A DNA stretch of 28,658 nt from the IMG/VR virus record IMGVR_UViG_3300025286_000102, positions 1-28,658 of that record; one strand, given 5' to 3'. How positions within the stretch are numbered: the first letter of the stretch is position 1; every line of letters starts with the position of its first letter. Positions 16,238 through 23,834 of the stretch are shown here, one piece after another. The position numbers and the translations under genes are program-made. Below the pieces are notes generated by a model that was not told the DNA's origin, did not search any database, and saw nothing but the letters and a program-made list of their open reading frames with translations. This DNA is from a virus.

Positions 16238-17572
16238 GTGCCAGAACTTCCGACCCGTGCATCAATTATCGTCGATGCTGCCCGCAAGTCTGGCCTTCTG
16301 AGCTATGAGGGTACAGCGACTGCGGGGGCTTCGGGCACACTTACTGACACCAATGTACTTATCCATCCTTCAAACAACGACCTACGTGGGTTCGAGATAT
16401 ATATCCACACAGGGAACGCCGCTGGGGATGTACGGGTAACCTCAGCCTCCACATCCTCCTCCTCGCTCGTCACTGTAAGCCCTAACTGGTCTTCTACCCC
16501 GAACACTACGTCACAGTACCTGATGTTCCGCCGGCGTGAGGGCGCTCTTATCACGAGGCTCATCCTCGATGGCATCGACGGTGGGATGCGCCACATCCGC
16601 AAACGGTTCCTTACCTCCAAGACCAATCTTGAGTACGTCTTGCAGGACCTCCTGTGGGGATATGGGGCCATGCAGCGTTGGACAAACGGCGCGTCAGCAG
16701 CACCAGACGGCTGGACGCTAGCGGGCTCCGGGGCAGCAGCGGCACGTTCCACAACGATACCAAACCAGCTCACATACTCGGCGCAGGTAACGTCGGGTTC
16801 TTCAAATACCGCCTCGCTGAGTAGGAGCATCGCGCAGTACGGTCAATACCATGACCTCTCAGCAAGCCTGTACGGGTGGATCAGAGCCAACGTAGCCTCC
16901 AGGGTCACCCTACGTGTTACAGACGGGGTTAGTACGAACAACTCGGATGCGCTCACGACTGTGGACACCTGGTATGAGGTGGGTCCTGGCAAAGACATTG
17001 ACTTGAGCGTCCTAAATATTGGCACCAACCCGACCGAGCTTACCGCTTCATTGCAGATATCCACTGGGTCGGCAGTGGTGGCGACAGTCTCTGACCTCCG
17101 CCTTATCCTGTCTGGGCGCACCCTCCAGCGCTTTGAACTACCAGCTACAAACGGCTATGGAGGAGACCTCACATCGTTTCAGTGGATACACACCGTCCTA
17201 GTTGAAGACCCTCCACAGTCCTGGGTCTTCCCGAGGAGTAGCTTCATATCTCCACAGCACCTCAATGTTGTATATGAAGAGGGGACGAGGTTCCTCTATG
17301 TGCTCTTGTCTGACCTGACGGGGTTAGCGAACCGACGCCTGTTCATCCAGGGACAAGAGGGGCCACCGATCCTCACCTCCAATAGTGGGACGACCTCAGT
17401 GGACTCTGACTACCTCAGTGCCTACGCAGCATGGTACGCACTGCGTTCTCTCACGAATAAGTCCAATAACGAACGCGAGACTCTCGCACGTCTGGAGCAG
17501 GAGTGGAGGGAGATAGACCGCCTTATCAGGGGCAAGCCGGTGGCGGGCAGCATACCTGTTGAGAAGACGTAG
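16238..17572 (+). CDS. Tail/connector protein with carbohydrate-binding-like insert
   Basis: GTG 16238 follows AAAGGA at 8 bases. Residues 1-135 (beginning RASIIVDAARKSGLL) and the C-terminal 150 residues look like a connector or adaptor that joins head and tail; the last 60 residues form a helix pair (YAAWYALRSLTNKSNNERE and on). Between them, roughly residues 144-290, sits a beta-sandwich module starting QRWTNGASAAPDGWTLAGSG, typical of galactose-binding-like carbohydrate modules. The gene lies just before the beta-propeller tail protein, like the tubular A/B pair of T7-type phages. The split reading is an inference from sequence style. Confidence 0.6.
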   Translation: MPELPTRASIIVDAARKSGLLSYEGTATAGASGTLTDTNVLIHPSNNDLRGFEIYIHTGNAAGDVRVTSASTSSSSLVTVSPNWSSTPNTTSQYLMFRRREGALITRLILDGIDGGMRHIRKRFLTSKTNLEYVLQDLLWGYGAMQRWTNGASAAPDGWTLAGSGAAAARSTTIPNQLTYSAQVTSGSSNTASLSRSIAQYGQYHDLSASLYGWIRANVASRVTLRVTDGVSTNNSDALTTVDTWYEVGPGKDIDLSVLNIGTNPTELTASLQISTGSAVVATVSDLRLILSGRTLQRFELPATNGYGGDLTSFQWIHTVLVEDPPQSWVFPRSSFISPQHLNVVYEEGTRFLYVLLSDLTGLANRRLFIQGQEGPPILTSNSGTTSVDSDYLSAYAAWYALRSLTNKSNNERETLARLEQEWREIDRLIRGKPVAGSIPVEKT

Positions 17573-17575
17573 CGC

Positions 17576-19660
17576 ATGACCATTTCTATGCGCCTCAATA
17601 GTGTTAACTATGTCCTTGTACCCGACGGTAATGGCAACCATATACGCGAGGAGCGTATCGAGCCGCTAGCCACCACGGTGAAGCAGGAGGGCATCCAGCG
17701 CCCGAACTTCGTCCTACCGCACAACAAGCTCATCCTGCCCCCTCCGACCCACGGTATCGGGTTGCCGAAGATACTGGCACGGGATATTGACAACCCGCAT
17801 AAGCTGGCCCGTAGCAAGATATCCGAACTCGACACCCGCTTTATCCCCACTACACTCCCTCGTCAGGCTGAAGGATTAACTGAGCCCACCAATTCTGGAG
17901 ACACCATTTATACCCCTAGAGTATGGACGTATTACAATAACCTGCTTTACGTCATGTTCGATGGGGCGATCACCTCGTCGGGTCAGCCGGGTATACATAA
18001 CGTGAGCTATTCCGCAGGTTCTTGGACGCATCATGGGAAAACAGGGTTTACAGGCGGGGGTATGCCTGGGACCGGCGATGCTCGTATACCATTGAGCGTG
18101 GTACAAGACGGGAACCAATGGATTCTCTTACAGGCCACTGTAGATGATCAGCGTATATGGCGATCCACTGACCTTTCCGGTGCATGGAATCAAATAACCA
18201 CTAACCCCACAGGCAGTCAGCTTGTTAATAATGTTACTAAAGGAGAAGATATTGACGCAGGCAAGCTGGTTAACGTCCCTGGTTACGGCACCATTGCCGT
18301 TCTCTGGGATGAAGACAACAAAGTTGTTGATGTCTTCAAGTCCACTGACCAAGGCGACACATGGTCTTCTGATAAAACTAATGCGACTACGGCTATAAAC
18401 GGTATACACGGAGCGGCACTCTACTATGACCTGAACGGCGATGTAGCCCCTGTCTTTGTCACAGACGATGCGATCTGGGCATACGATACTTCTGCCACAG
18501 CAGTCCACCTTCTCGCTGCTATCCCCGCCAGTTCCAATAACGGAAAGGCAATAGCAGTATGGGCAAACCCTTTCTTAGAAGGAAGGCAGGTACTCTACGT
18601 TGGGCTAGGTGACGGGCGAGTATTGGAGTACCTATGGATTGGCACCTCTACGGCACCACGCATTCGGATTCTCTTTATGAACTACCACGGTGCCTTGGAC
18701 GCCGACATGGAAGGCCGCTTCATCAGGTTCCTCCCAACCAGCCAGTGGCTGTACGGTTCCTTGAGCGGACATGACGGCAGCGGCAAGGCGTGGATCGCAG
18801 CCTATGACGGGAGAGCTTCAGCGCAATCCGCAGATACCTTCGACCCGTCGGAGGGTTGGCACTTCATGACCCAGCACGGGACAGCCAACAGGGAGATCGA
18901 CTTCCTCGCGATAGACCCTGATGGTGACTTGGTGTTCAGTATGAGGACTGGGACGACCACCTCCGATACCCAGTACATACAGAACGCTCAGTCACCCCCA
19001 AACTCTGGGGACACGATAAACTACGAGTCCTCTGGTGTGCTGGACCGACCACGGGTGGATGGCGGGTTTCCCCATGACTCCGGGGCGTGGCTGGCAGTGG
19101 CATATGAGGCGGACGATTTGTCCGCCAGCAACTCCGGTGAGTATATCAACCTGGATCGTGGGGTGAACGCTGCTACCCCATCTACGGACGTCGGGGATAT
19201 CCTGAGTGGCACACGGGCTTTGGCCCTCGTTTCCGGGGCTGGCATTGAAGGCCGTGAGTTCCAGCTCAGGGAGAACTACCACCGTGCGGGGACAACCACG
19301 AACACGCCCAAGGGGCACGACGTGGAGATAATGTACCGCAAGAAGATAAACAAGCTTACTGCGGGGAATGATAACTCCGACTCCCTGCGCCGCTTCACCG
19401 TAACTGTGGATATAGACGCATCTGTATCTGCAAATGAGAGCGTTACCAGGGAGGATGTTCTCAACGGCCTCTTTGATGCAGAGGGTAACCAGCCGCTCCA
19501 GACCTTGGAGGTAGCGACAATCGGTATTTCATCTGCGAAGCGGTATGTGGACGTGAAGGTGCTGGCGATGTCTCACAACCTGGACATGATGTCCCCAGAG
19601 TATCTGAACCAGGCATCCGCCGTGAAGCTCGTAACGCTGTCTATGGAAGAAGTAGTATAG
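17576..19660 (+). CDS. Beta-propeller tail protein (nozzle/tubular B-like)
   Basis: The 694-residue product is beta-rich and carries Asp-box-like (BNR) turns: IWRSTDLSGAWNQ near residues 193-205 and VFKSTDQGDTWSS near 252-264, the S-x-D-x-G-x-T-W signature of propeller blades. Residues of about 100-470 appear to form the propeller and the C-terminal 200 form another beta domain. Podovirus tail nozzles (T7 gp12 and P22 gp10 relatives) are propellers of similar size encoded after the tail adaptor, which fits. A sialidase-like enzyme is an alternative, but no catalytic Arg triad was recognised. ATG 17576 lacks a clear ribosome site; it starts 3 bases after the previous stop. Confidence 0.65.
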   Translation: MTISMRLNSVNYVLVPDGNGNHIREERIEPLATTVKQEGIQRPNFVLPHNKLILPPPTHGIGLPKILARDIDNPHKLARSKISELDTRFIPTTLPRQAEGLTEPTNSGDTIYTPRVWTYYNNLLYVMFDGAITSSGQPGIHNVSYSAGSWTHHGKTGFTGGGMPGTGDARIPLSVVQDGNQWILLQATVDDQRIWRSTDLSGAWNQITTNPTGSQLVNNVTKGEDIDAGKLVNVPGYGTIAVLWDEDNKVVDVFKSTDQGDTWSSDKTNATTAINGIHGAALYYDLNGDVAPVFVTDDAIWAYDTSATAVHLLAAIPASSNNGKAIAVWANPFLEGRQVLYVGLGDGRVLEYLWIGTSTAPRIRILFMNYHGALDADMEGRFIRFLPTSQWLYGSLSGHDGSGKAWIAAYDGRASAQSADTFDPSEGWHFMTQHGTANREIDFLAIDPDGDLVFSMRTGTTTSDTQYIQNAQSPPNSGDTINYESSGVLDRPRVDGGFPHDSGAWLAVAYEADDLSASNSGEYINLDRGVNAATPSTDVGDILSGTRALALVSGAGIEGREFQLRENYHRAGTTTNTPKGHDVEIMYRKKINKLTAGNDNSDSLRRFTVTVDIDASVSANESVTREDVLNGLFDAEGNQPLQTLEVATIGISSAKRYVDVKVLAMSHNLDMMSPEYLNQASAVKLVTLSMEEVV

Positions 19661-19678
19661 TTGGCACTGGAGGGAATT

Positions 19679-19852
19679 ATGGGCAAGCTACGGCCTCAGA
19701 TATTCCTAGCAATCCTCTGCGGCACTGCATTTGGCATAATCGGTATGTACATAGGCTGGCAGATGGGGGCAACTGAGGTTGTGACCGCTATAGTTGGCAG
19801 TGTGTTCGGCTTCCTTGGTGGAGTTGCACTCAAGGTGTTGGAGGCTGAATAG
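19679..19852 (+). CDS. Two-helix membrane peptide, holin candidate (57 residues)
   Basis: I chose ATG 19679 because GGAGGG (19669-19674) lies 4 bases upstream; a TTG at 19661 would put this site inside the gene. Two membrane helices, residues 8-28 and 34-54, are joined by a 5-residue turn, with basic residues (K3, R5) at the start and acidic ones at the end. Small proteins of this build after tail genes are often holins, which open the inner membrane at lysis. No endolysin was found nearby, so holin is only a candidate; a membrane-anchored accessory protein is possible. Confidence 0.6.
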   Translation: MGKLRPQIFLAILCGTAFGIIGMYIGWQMGATEVVTAIVGSVFGFLGGVALKVLEAE

Positions 19853-21172
19853 GTGAAAAACCCTCTACGGCTCCTCCCTTCCTTTAGGCTCCACAGGCCG
19901 GCGTTCCGGTTACCCCGCTTTCTGCACTGGCTCAGGGTCTTCCGGTTCATGCGGGTGCTGACGATCCCGGTAGGGCTGCTGCTGGTATCCACAGGTGGGA
20001 TTGGCGTGGCGCTCATGCTCCAAGGCATGGCACTGCTGGCTGCCGTGGGGGTGAATATCCCAGAGGTCACATACGCCGTCGAGACCATGCTGCTGACGCC
20101 CATGGAGTCTCTCATAGGGTTCTCGGCTATCGTTGTCCTCGGCCTGGCGGTGCTACACAGGGCCATCATCCGCTGGAGCATAGCCGCCTTCTGGTGGACT
20201 GTTCGGCTCCCCGGGGTGCTATGGCAATCACCGCTGAAGACGTATCGCTCAGTTATCCGCGGGCGGGACTGGCTCCTCGCTTTGGTAGCGTCGCTCCAGG
20301 CTGAAAGCCAGAAGTGGAAGACCACATTCAACATACTGAAAAGCCCCTACAGCCTATTACGCGCCTTCGGCTTGAGCCCACAGATGGCCGCAACCATGCT
20401 GATTGGAGCCTCGACCGTCGGGACAGGCGTCATAGTCAACGAGACGATACTGGATGGCAGATCGTTCAGTGCTGGAGATGCTGGCGTGTACCTGGCACCT
20501 GGGGACGCCCCAGTCAGTTATGTCACTGACCCGGAAGAGCCTGGATACAATACGCTCCGGATTGACCTCGGATCAACCCCCGTGAGGGCCATCACCATAG
20601 AGAACGTGTCAATTGGAACCGTGTTTACCGGCTCCGCTCTGCCGTCTGGCGTCCAGAACGCTGTCGAGGTGGGAGGGGTGGTATCAAGCTCCGGGTTCAC
20701 CGGGACCCGGCTGGAGGTAGGGCACCTCGTTTTTGAGAAGTCGAGGTGCAAGAAGCTGGAGCTATCAGACATTCAGGCCCATACCATCATAGTCCGCGGA
20801 AATGCATCGGACGGCCAAAGTCTGGCGATGTCTCCAGGAGCCTCTAGGATGAGGGCGGTCGGAGGCGGGCATCACCAGGCCGAGGCGATGCTGCATAGCG
20901 GTGGGACGTTTGACCGCATCTGGATACAGGCACCCACCTCTGGCGTGAACGGCAAGGTGGACAAGTTGACGCTCAGTAATTTATATACAAAGGGCGGGCC
21001 GTGTAAGCTACACCGTATGAATATCGGGACGCTGGAGATACTGCTGAACGAAATCGGCGAGGGCAATGGGTTCGCGACCAAAGAGTTCACCATTGCAACA
21101 AACGTCACTGGCGCAGTAATTACCGTAGAAGACAACGTCGAGGTAACGATTGCAGAGCCAGCGACCAGCTAG
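19853..21172 (+). CDS. Membrane-anchored beta-rich protein (439 residues)
   Basis: GTG 19853 directly follows the previous stop, with GGAGG upstream. The N-terminus is Arg-rich (about residues 1-34). Membrane segments are likely at about 36-68, 88-116 and 178-197, with a charged amphipathic part between. Residues 200-439 change to beta-rich, repetitive Ser/Thr/Gly/Ile sequence without long helices, resembling a beta-helix or stacked-strand domain. I do not recognise a family. Possible roles are lysis control, a membrane-penetrating virion part, or a surface protein that alters the infected cell; none is shown. The pairing with the two-helix peptide suggests they act together. Confidence 0.6.
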   Translation: MKNPLRLLPSFRLHRPAFRLPRFLHWLRVFRFMRVLTIPVGLLLVSTGGIGVALMLQGMALLAAVGVNIPEVTYAVETMLLTPMESLIGFSAIVVLGLAVLHRAIIRWSIAAFWWTVRLPGVLWQSPLKTYRSVIRGRDWLLALVASLQAESQKWKTTFNILKSPYSLLRAFGLSPQMAATMLIGASTVGTGVIVNETILDGRSFSAGDAGVYLAPGDAPVSYVTDPEEPGYNTLRIDLGSTPVRAITIENVSIGTVFTGSALPSGVQNAVEVGGVVSSSGFTGTRLEVGHLVFEKSRCKKLELSDIQAHTIIVRGNASDGQSLAMSPGASRMRAVGGGHHQAEAMLHSGGTFDRIWIQAPTSGVNGKVDKLTLSNLYTKGGPCKLHRMNIGTLEILLNEIGEGNGFATKEFTIATNVTGAVITVEDNVEVTIAEPATS

Positions 21173-21180
21173 GGATAAGA

Positions 21181-21200
21181 GTTAAGGTGTGCACCTTAAC
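21181..21200. repeat. Palindrome upstream of small gene
   Basis: Arms GTTAAGGTG (21181-21189) and CACCTTAAC (21192-21200) are exact reverse complements around a TG centre. It sits 8 bases after the stop of the membrane protein gene and just ahead of a strong AAGGAGGG ribosome site. It could be a repressor operator or an mRNA hairpin between two cistrons; no T-run follows directly. Confidence 0.7.
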
Positions 21201-21219
21201 TTATAGAAGGAGGGATGGC

Positions 21220-21453
21220 ATGAAGCTTGCACTGAGGTTTCTACCTAGGTACTACAGAGATATGGCTGAACTGGGGATACGGATGTTCAGTGCGCTGGAC
21301 ACGGAGGAGGAACGGAAGATCGTACTCTGGCACGCCCTTGGGATGTTTGACCCAGATGGCCCAGCCGGGACGAGGGTGACCGTAATTGAATGGACGCGCC
21401 TGGGAGGGCTGCTCAAAATATTGCGGGGACCAAATAAAAAAACCAAAACATAA
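21220..21453 (+). CDS. Small phage protein of unknown role (77 residues)
   Basis: ATG 21220 is chosen over the in-frame GTG at 21187 because GGAGGG (21209-21214) is 5 bases upstream and the upstream codons run through the palindrome. The ATG at 21215 only gives a 2-codon frame. The product is helical, with ALDTEEERKIVLWHALGMF and VTVIEWTRLGGLLKILRGP, a pattern seen in short unnamed phage proteins near the lysis or tail end, and a basic tail. It is the last gene of the rightward block, before the terminators. Confidence 0.7.
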   Translation: MKLALRFLPRYYRDMAELGIRMFSALDTEEERKIVLWHALGMFDPDGPAGTRVTVIEWTRLGGLLKILRGPNKKTKT

Positions 21454-21465
21454 AAGTCTTCCTTA

Positions 21466-21482
21466 GCCCGTCATGTACGGGC
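21466..21482 (+). terminator. Hairpin 1 after the rightward block
   Basis: GCCCGT (21466-21471) and ACGGGC (21477-21482) form a perfect 6-pair stem with a 5-base loop, 12 bases after the stop of the last plus-strand gene. The tail is pyrimidine-rich (CTCTTCTCCTT) rather than a pure T-run. Confidence 0.5.
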
Positions 21483-21496
21483 CTCTTCTCCTTCGG

Positions 21497-21564
21497 CCCC
21501 CAGGTTCGGGCAGTGTCTTCATGTGCTGCCCGACGTAAGCCTACCTCCAGGGCCTGGGGGTTTT
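21497..21564 (+). terminator. Branched terminator closing the rightward block
   Basis: CCCCCAGG (21497-21504) pairs perfectly with CCTGGGGG (21553-21560), followed by TTTT. Inside lies a second perfect 8-pair stem, TCGGGCAG (21506-21513) / CTGCCCGA (21526-21533). It separates the converging operons that end at 21453 and 21574. Confidence 0.7.
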
Positions 21565-21573
21565 ATCCGGCAT

Positions 21574-21798
21574 CTATTCTAGGTCTCTGAAAAGTGTCAT
21601 AAAGACAGGCGTCATTTCTCCTACCCATGCCCCAACCACATTGACATCAAAGAATTCTACGGCCTCGTCATAGTCCATGCCGTCCCGCTCGACCAGTATC
21701 TCAAGGCACTTATCCCGGTCATAGGCAGCTACTTCATTTATCCCGAACCGTGAACACAGGCCGACAAACGCCTCTTCAAACCCGTCTGCTAGTACCAC
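21574..21798 (-). CDS. Small acidic phage protein (74 residues)
   Basis: This is the last gene of the leftward operon. The product is acidic and helical, with YDRDKCLEILVERDGMDYDEAVEFFDVNV, matching a very common group of short phage proteins with the pattern 'YDxxKxIEILxxRDGMxxEEAxEF'. Their role is not known to me. The GTG at 21798 has only a weak upstream site (TAAGAA). A short frame ending at 21802 lies just before it, so coupling is possible. Confidence 0.75.
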   Translation of the reverse strand: MVLADGFEEAFVGLCSRFGINEVAAYDRDKCLEILVERDGMDYDEAVEFFDVNVVGAWVGEMTPVFMTLFRDLE

Positions 21799-21994
21799 TT
21801 CTTACGGGGTTCCATGATTTTCATCTATCCACTCATGCACGTTCTTCATGCTTGCATAATCCTTGTGAATGTTTCCCAAGCGTTATTATCAGACTGCGAG
21901 AGCTACAGTAGTGCTCGTAGAGGAGCATGGAACCCCTTGGGTGGTGCCTAAGTCCACCTGGCGCGTTTCATGTGCCTCTATGGACATGGGTTTG

Positions 21995-22012
21995 TTGAAG
22001 TGTAAACTTCAA
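21995..22012. repeat. Palindrome at the end of the 62-residue gene
   Basis: TTGAAGT (21995-22001) and ACTTCAA (22006-22012) are exact reverse complements with a 4-base loop; they overlap the stop codon of the minus-strand gene that ends at 22009. There is no T-run on the minus side. It could limit read-through or stabilise the upstream message. Confidence 0.5.
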
Positions 22013-22197
22013 AAGGGGAGATCGTCCGGTCCGTGCTCTTTATCCTCTCCCTCGGCGAACTGCGCGTACACCTCCTCCGCTTGGGCGTCTGCATAGTACC
22101 CCTCCCACTTCGCCTGTTCCGCCTCCTGCCTGCAATCCCAGCAGATGGGGTGATCGGTATCGACAGGGCCTTGGCACCATAGGCAGTGGTTGTTCAT
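22009..22197 (-). CDS. Zinc-ribbon protein with SSB-like acidic tip (62 residues)
   Basis: Residues C5-x2-C8-x10-C19-x2-C22 form a zinc ribbon, followed by an acidic helix (residues 24-52) and the end GPDDLPF. The last residues match the acidic-aromatic tip by which single-stranded DNA-binding proteins recruit replication and repair partners. ATG 22197 has a GGAGGTG site placed in the last codons of the gene before it. I infer an adaptor in phage replication or recombination. No nucleic-acid-binding fold apart from the ribbon is visible. It is the sixth gene of the leftward operon. Confidence 0.75.
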   Translation of the reverse strand: MNNHCLWCQGPVDTDHPICWDCRQEAEQAKWEGYYADAQAEEVYAQFAEGEDKEHGPDDLPF

Positions 22198-22200
22198 CCC

Positions 22201-22632
22201 TTACACCTCCTTTAGCGATTTGAAAACGAGCTTTGGATTCCCAGGCACCCGCGCCCGGTCTATGATTGCCAGCGCACTCTCTCCGTACCGCCGCCCCAAC
22301 GCCAAGACCTTGACCGTATCCCACTTCGCGGGCACCGTTTGCACCTCCTGCCGTTCTGGGGTATAGCACCGTGCGAGGTCAGGCTCATTGAAAAATTCTT
22401 TTAGCGGCGTGAATGCGCTTTGGTCGTAGCTGTTAACAGTCGTACTCTCGCACTGGTATCTTTCGCTGGGGATAGAGGTGGCGCACCGCTCCCTCATCCG
22501 GTGGTGCATCTCCGCCTCTAGGGAGTCAGACTGTCTGCGGATTGAACTAAATGCCTCCCGCACTAGGGAGTATGCGGCCAGCAATGAATCGTCATCCTTG
22601 TCTCGATGCGGCCTATCCCAAGGTATTGTCAT
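22201..22632 (-). CDS. Unknown phage protein (143 residues)
   Basis: The product has an N-terminal helix with basic and acidic residues (about 15-50, ending HHRMRERCATSIPSERY), and a C-terminal half including CYTPERQEVQTVPAKWDTVKV and LGRRYGESALAIIDRARVPG. This layout recalls unnamed phage proteins found beside recombination genes, where 'M-R-E-R-x-A-T-x-I-P' and 'V-P-A-K-W' recur. I cannot assign a function. ATG 22632 has GGAGG upstream; the gene lies 1 base from its upstream neighbour and 3 bases before the next start. Confidence 0.65.
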   Translation of the reverse strand: MTIPWDRPHRDKDDDSLLAAYSLVREAFSSIRRQSDSLEAEMHHRMRERCATSIPSERYQCESTTVNSYDQSAFTPLKEFFNEPDLARCYTPERQEVQTVPAKWDTVKVLALGRRYGESALAIIDRARVPGNPKLVFKSLKEV

Positions 22633-22633
22633 G

Positions 22634-22945
22634 TTATTCCTCCCCGAACTGTATTTTCGACCAGGTCATACCGGATATCGGAATCCCTATCTGGCTTTCC
22701 AGCGCCTCGGAAATCCGAGTAGGTAGCACACCAGTCACTTTACTTTGGCCCTTCGGCCACCTACTACTAGTCTCGGCTGCGTGTACCATCCACCTGCCAG
22801 AGGCGGCGACCCGCTTCCCATATACTGAGAACGTGAACACCCTAGCCTGTGGCTGTATGGAGTGCCATGGGCCTGGTACCACTCCATGTGTGTTCCAGAT
22901 TTGCACCAAATAGACATCCGACGTTGTGGTTGATCTGTAACTCAC
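22634..22945 (-). CDS. Unknown protein (103 residues)
   Basis: I placed the start at GTG 22945 because GGAGGG lies 4 bases upstream and because starts further upstream would run deep into the preceding gene. The product is basic, with a beta-rich first half (VYLVQIWNTHGVVPGPWHS, FTFSVYGKRVAASGRW) that could be a small barrel, then a Ser/Gly/Pro-rich part and end KIQFGEE. It might bind single-stranded nucleic acid given its position after a recombination-type gene, but no motif proves it. Confidence 0.55.
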   Translation of the reverse strand: MSYRSTTTSDVYLVQIWNTHGVVPGPWHSIQPQARVFTFSVYGKRVAASGRWMVHAAETSSRWPKGQSKVTGVLPTRISEALESQIGIPISGMTWSKIQFGEE

Positions 22946-22961
22946 TATCCCTCCGTAGGTC

Positions 22962-23834
22962 TTATATGAACAGCTCCTCGGTAGTGTAGTCTGGCTCCTC
23001 CTCCGGGGCGTCAGGCGGCATGATGGTGACAGGCGCGAACACGTCCGCCGCTTGGGAGGCGTTATACTCATCGGCTAGAGCCTTGTTGATGGCTAGTGGT
23101 TTCAGGTTACATGCGCTCACAGAGCAGGTGTAAAATGGTGGATACGGCACCCTAGAGTTTTTCCCTACTCCTGCGGGCTGAAGCCTGTTTGGGCCATGAC
23201 CAGCCACTGGGCATAGCGGTATGAACAGCTCCTCGGTAGTTGCGTCCGAGTCGTGGTCGGCGGGCTTAGGCGGGGGTCCACTGGTGGCCGCATTAGGCGT
23301 GGGTACACTGGGTGGCGCTGACTCCATTTCCTCGTAGGGAGTGGCTTCATAACCAGCCAACACTGCCACCCATGCCAAGCACGAACGATAAGCCCTTGAT
23401 ATAGCACGAGTCTGAGCCATAGATTTCCGTGAAAATGTCGGTTCCTTTGCCCACCTCGGCTCGTCAGATGTCCCGCAAATGGAGTCACCACTCCCGACCT
23501 GACTATCGAATTTATCGAAAATCTTTACTCGTGCTACCCATGCGTTGGGCTCTTCTGTATCACGCTCAACAGGCCCATCTAGTAACGCTCGATATTCATA
23601 CGCCTTCCCAAGGTATTGCCAAGCTTCGACCTTTAGATAAACCGGCGCTTCTGGCCCGTGCCCCCGCAGACTAACCGCCCACTTGTCCTTCTGTTTTGCG
23701 ATGACGTTATTTAATTCCTTGGCAACAGATGCGGCAGTTGCCAATTCTCCAGCGAATCGATCCTTTGGCGTGATAGCAGATTCCGTAATCTCTCCAGTGC
23801 CTAGTGCCACTATCCCTGTAGTTTCGTTATTCAT
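22962..23834 (-). CDS. Recombination/annealing-type protein with zinc site and doubled acidic tip
   Basis: I chose ATG 23834, since GGAGAGAAGAG lies directly upstream; the longer start at 23918 adds residues that overlap the SWIM gene. Residues 1-170 contain YLKVEAWQYLGKAY, a Cys at CGTSDEPRW, and SMAQTRAISRAYRSCLAWV followed by AGYEATPYEEM, a pattern I know from phage single-strand-annealing or DNA-binding proteins encoded with recombination genes. After a Pro-rich linker comes TTEELFI (199-205), then a zinc site C208-x4-H213 ... C237-x4-C242, and TTEELFI again at the very end (284-290). The tip resembles the SSB C-terminal peptide. It overlaps the upstream gene by 8 bases. Confidence 0.7.
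   Translation of the reverse strand: MNNETTGIVALGTGEITESAITPKDRFAGELATAASVAKELNNVIAKQKDKWAVSLRGHGPEAPVYLKVEAWQYLGKAYEYRALLDGPVERDTEEPNAWVARVKIFDKFDSQVGSGDSICGTSDEPRWAKEPTFSRKSMAQTRAISRAYRSCLAWVAVLAGYEATPYEEMESAPPSVPTPNAATSGPPPKPADHDSDATTEELFIPLCPVAGHGPNRLQPAGVGKNSRVPYPPFYTCSVSACNLKPLAINKALADEYNASQAADVFAPVTIMPPDAPEEEPDYTTEELFI
22965..23240. repeat. 21-base direct repeat, 255 bases apart, in frame
   Basis: The 21 bases at 22965-22985 are identical to those at 23220-23240. On the minus strand both encode (T)TEELFI in the same frame, 85 codons apart; one copy ends the protein and the other lies before the zinc-binding part. A duplication with insertion of a module would explain it. Confidence 0.85.

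Noticed and set aside
19696-20334. 212-codon minus frame opposite the membrane protein genes
   Set aside because: Antisense to two genes with good starts and membrane segments; Ser/Thr/Arg-rich composition fits a shadow frame.
21869-22096. Plus-strand 75-codon frame as a firm gene
   Set aside because: It runs 88 bases antisense into a well-supported zinc-ribbon gene and has no ribosome site; kept only as a low-interest finding.
22946-23071. Longer start (23071) for the 103-residue gene
   Set aside because: It would overlap the annealing-type gene by 110 bases and has no ribosome site, whereas GTG 22945 has GGAGGG at the right distance.
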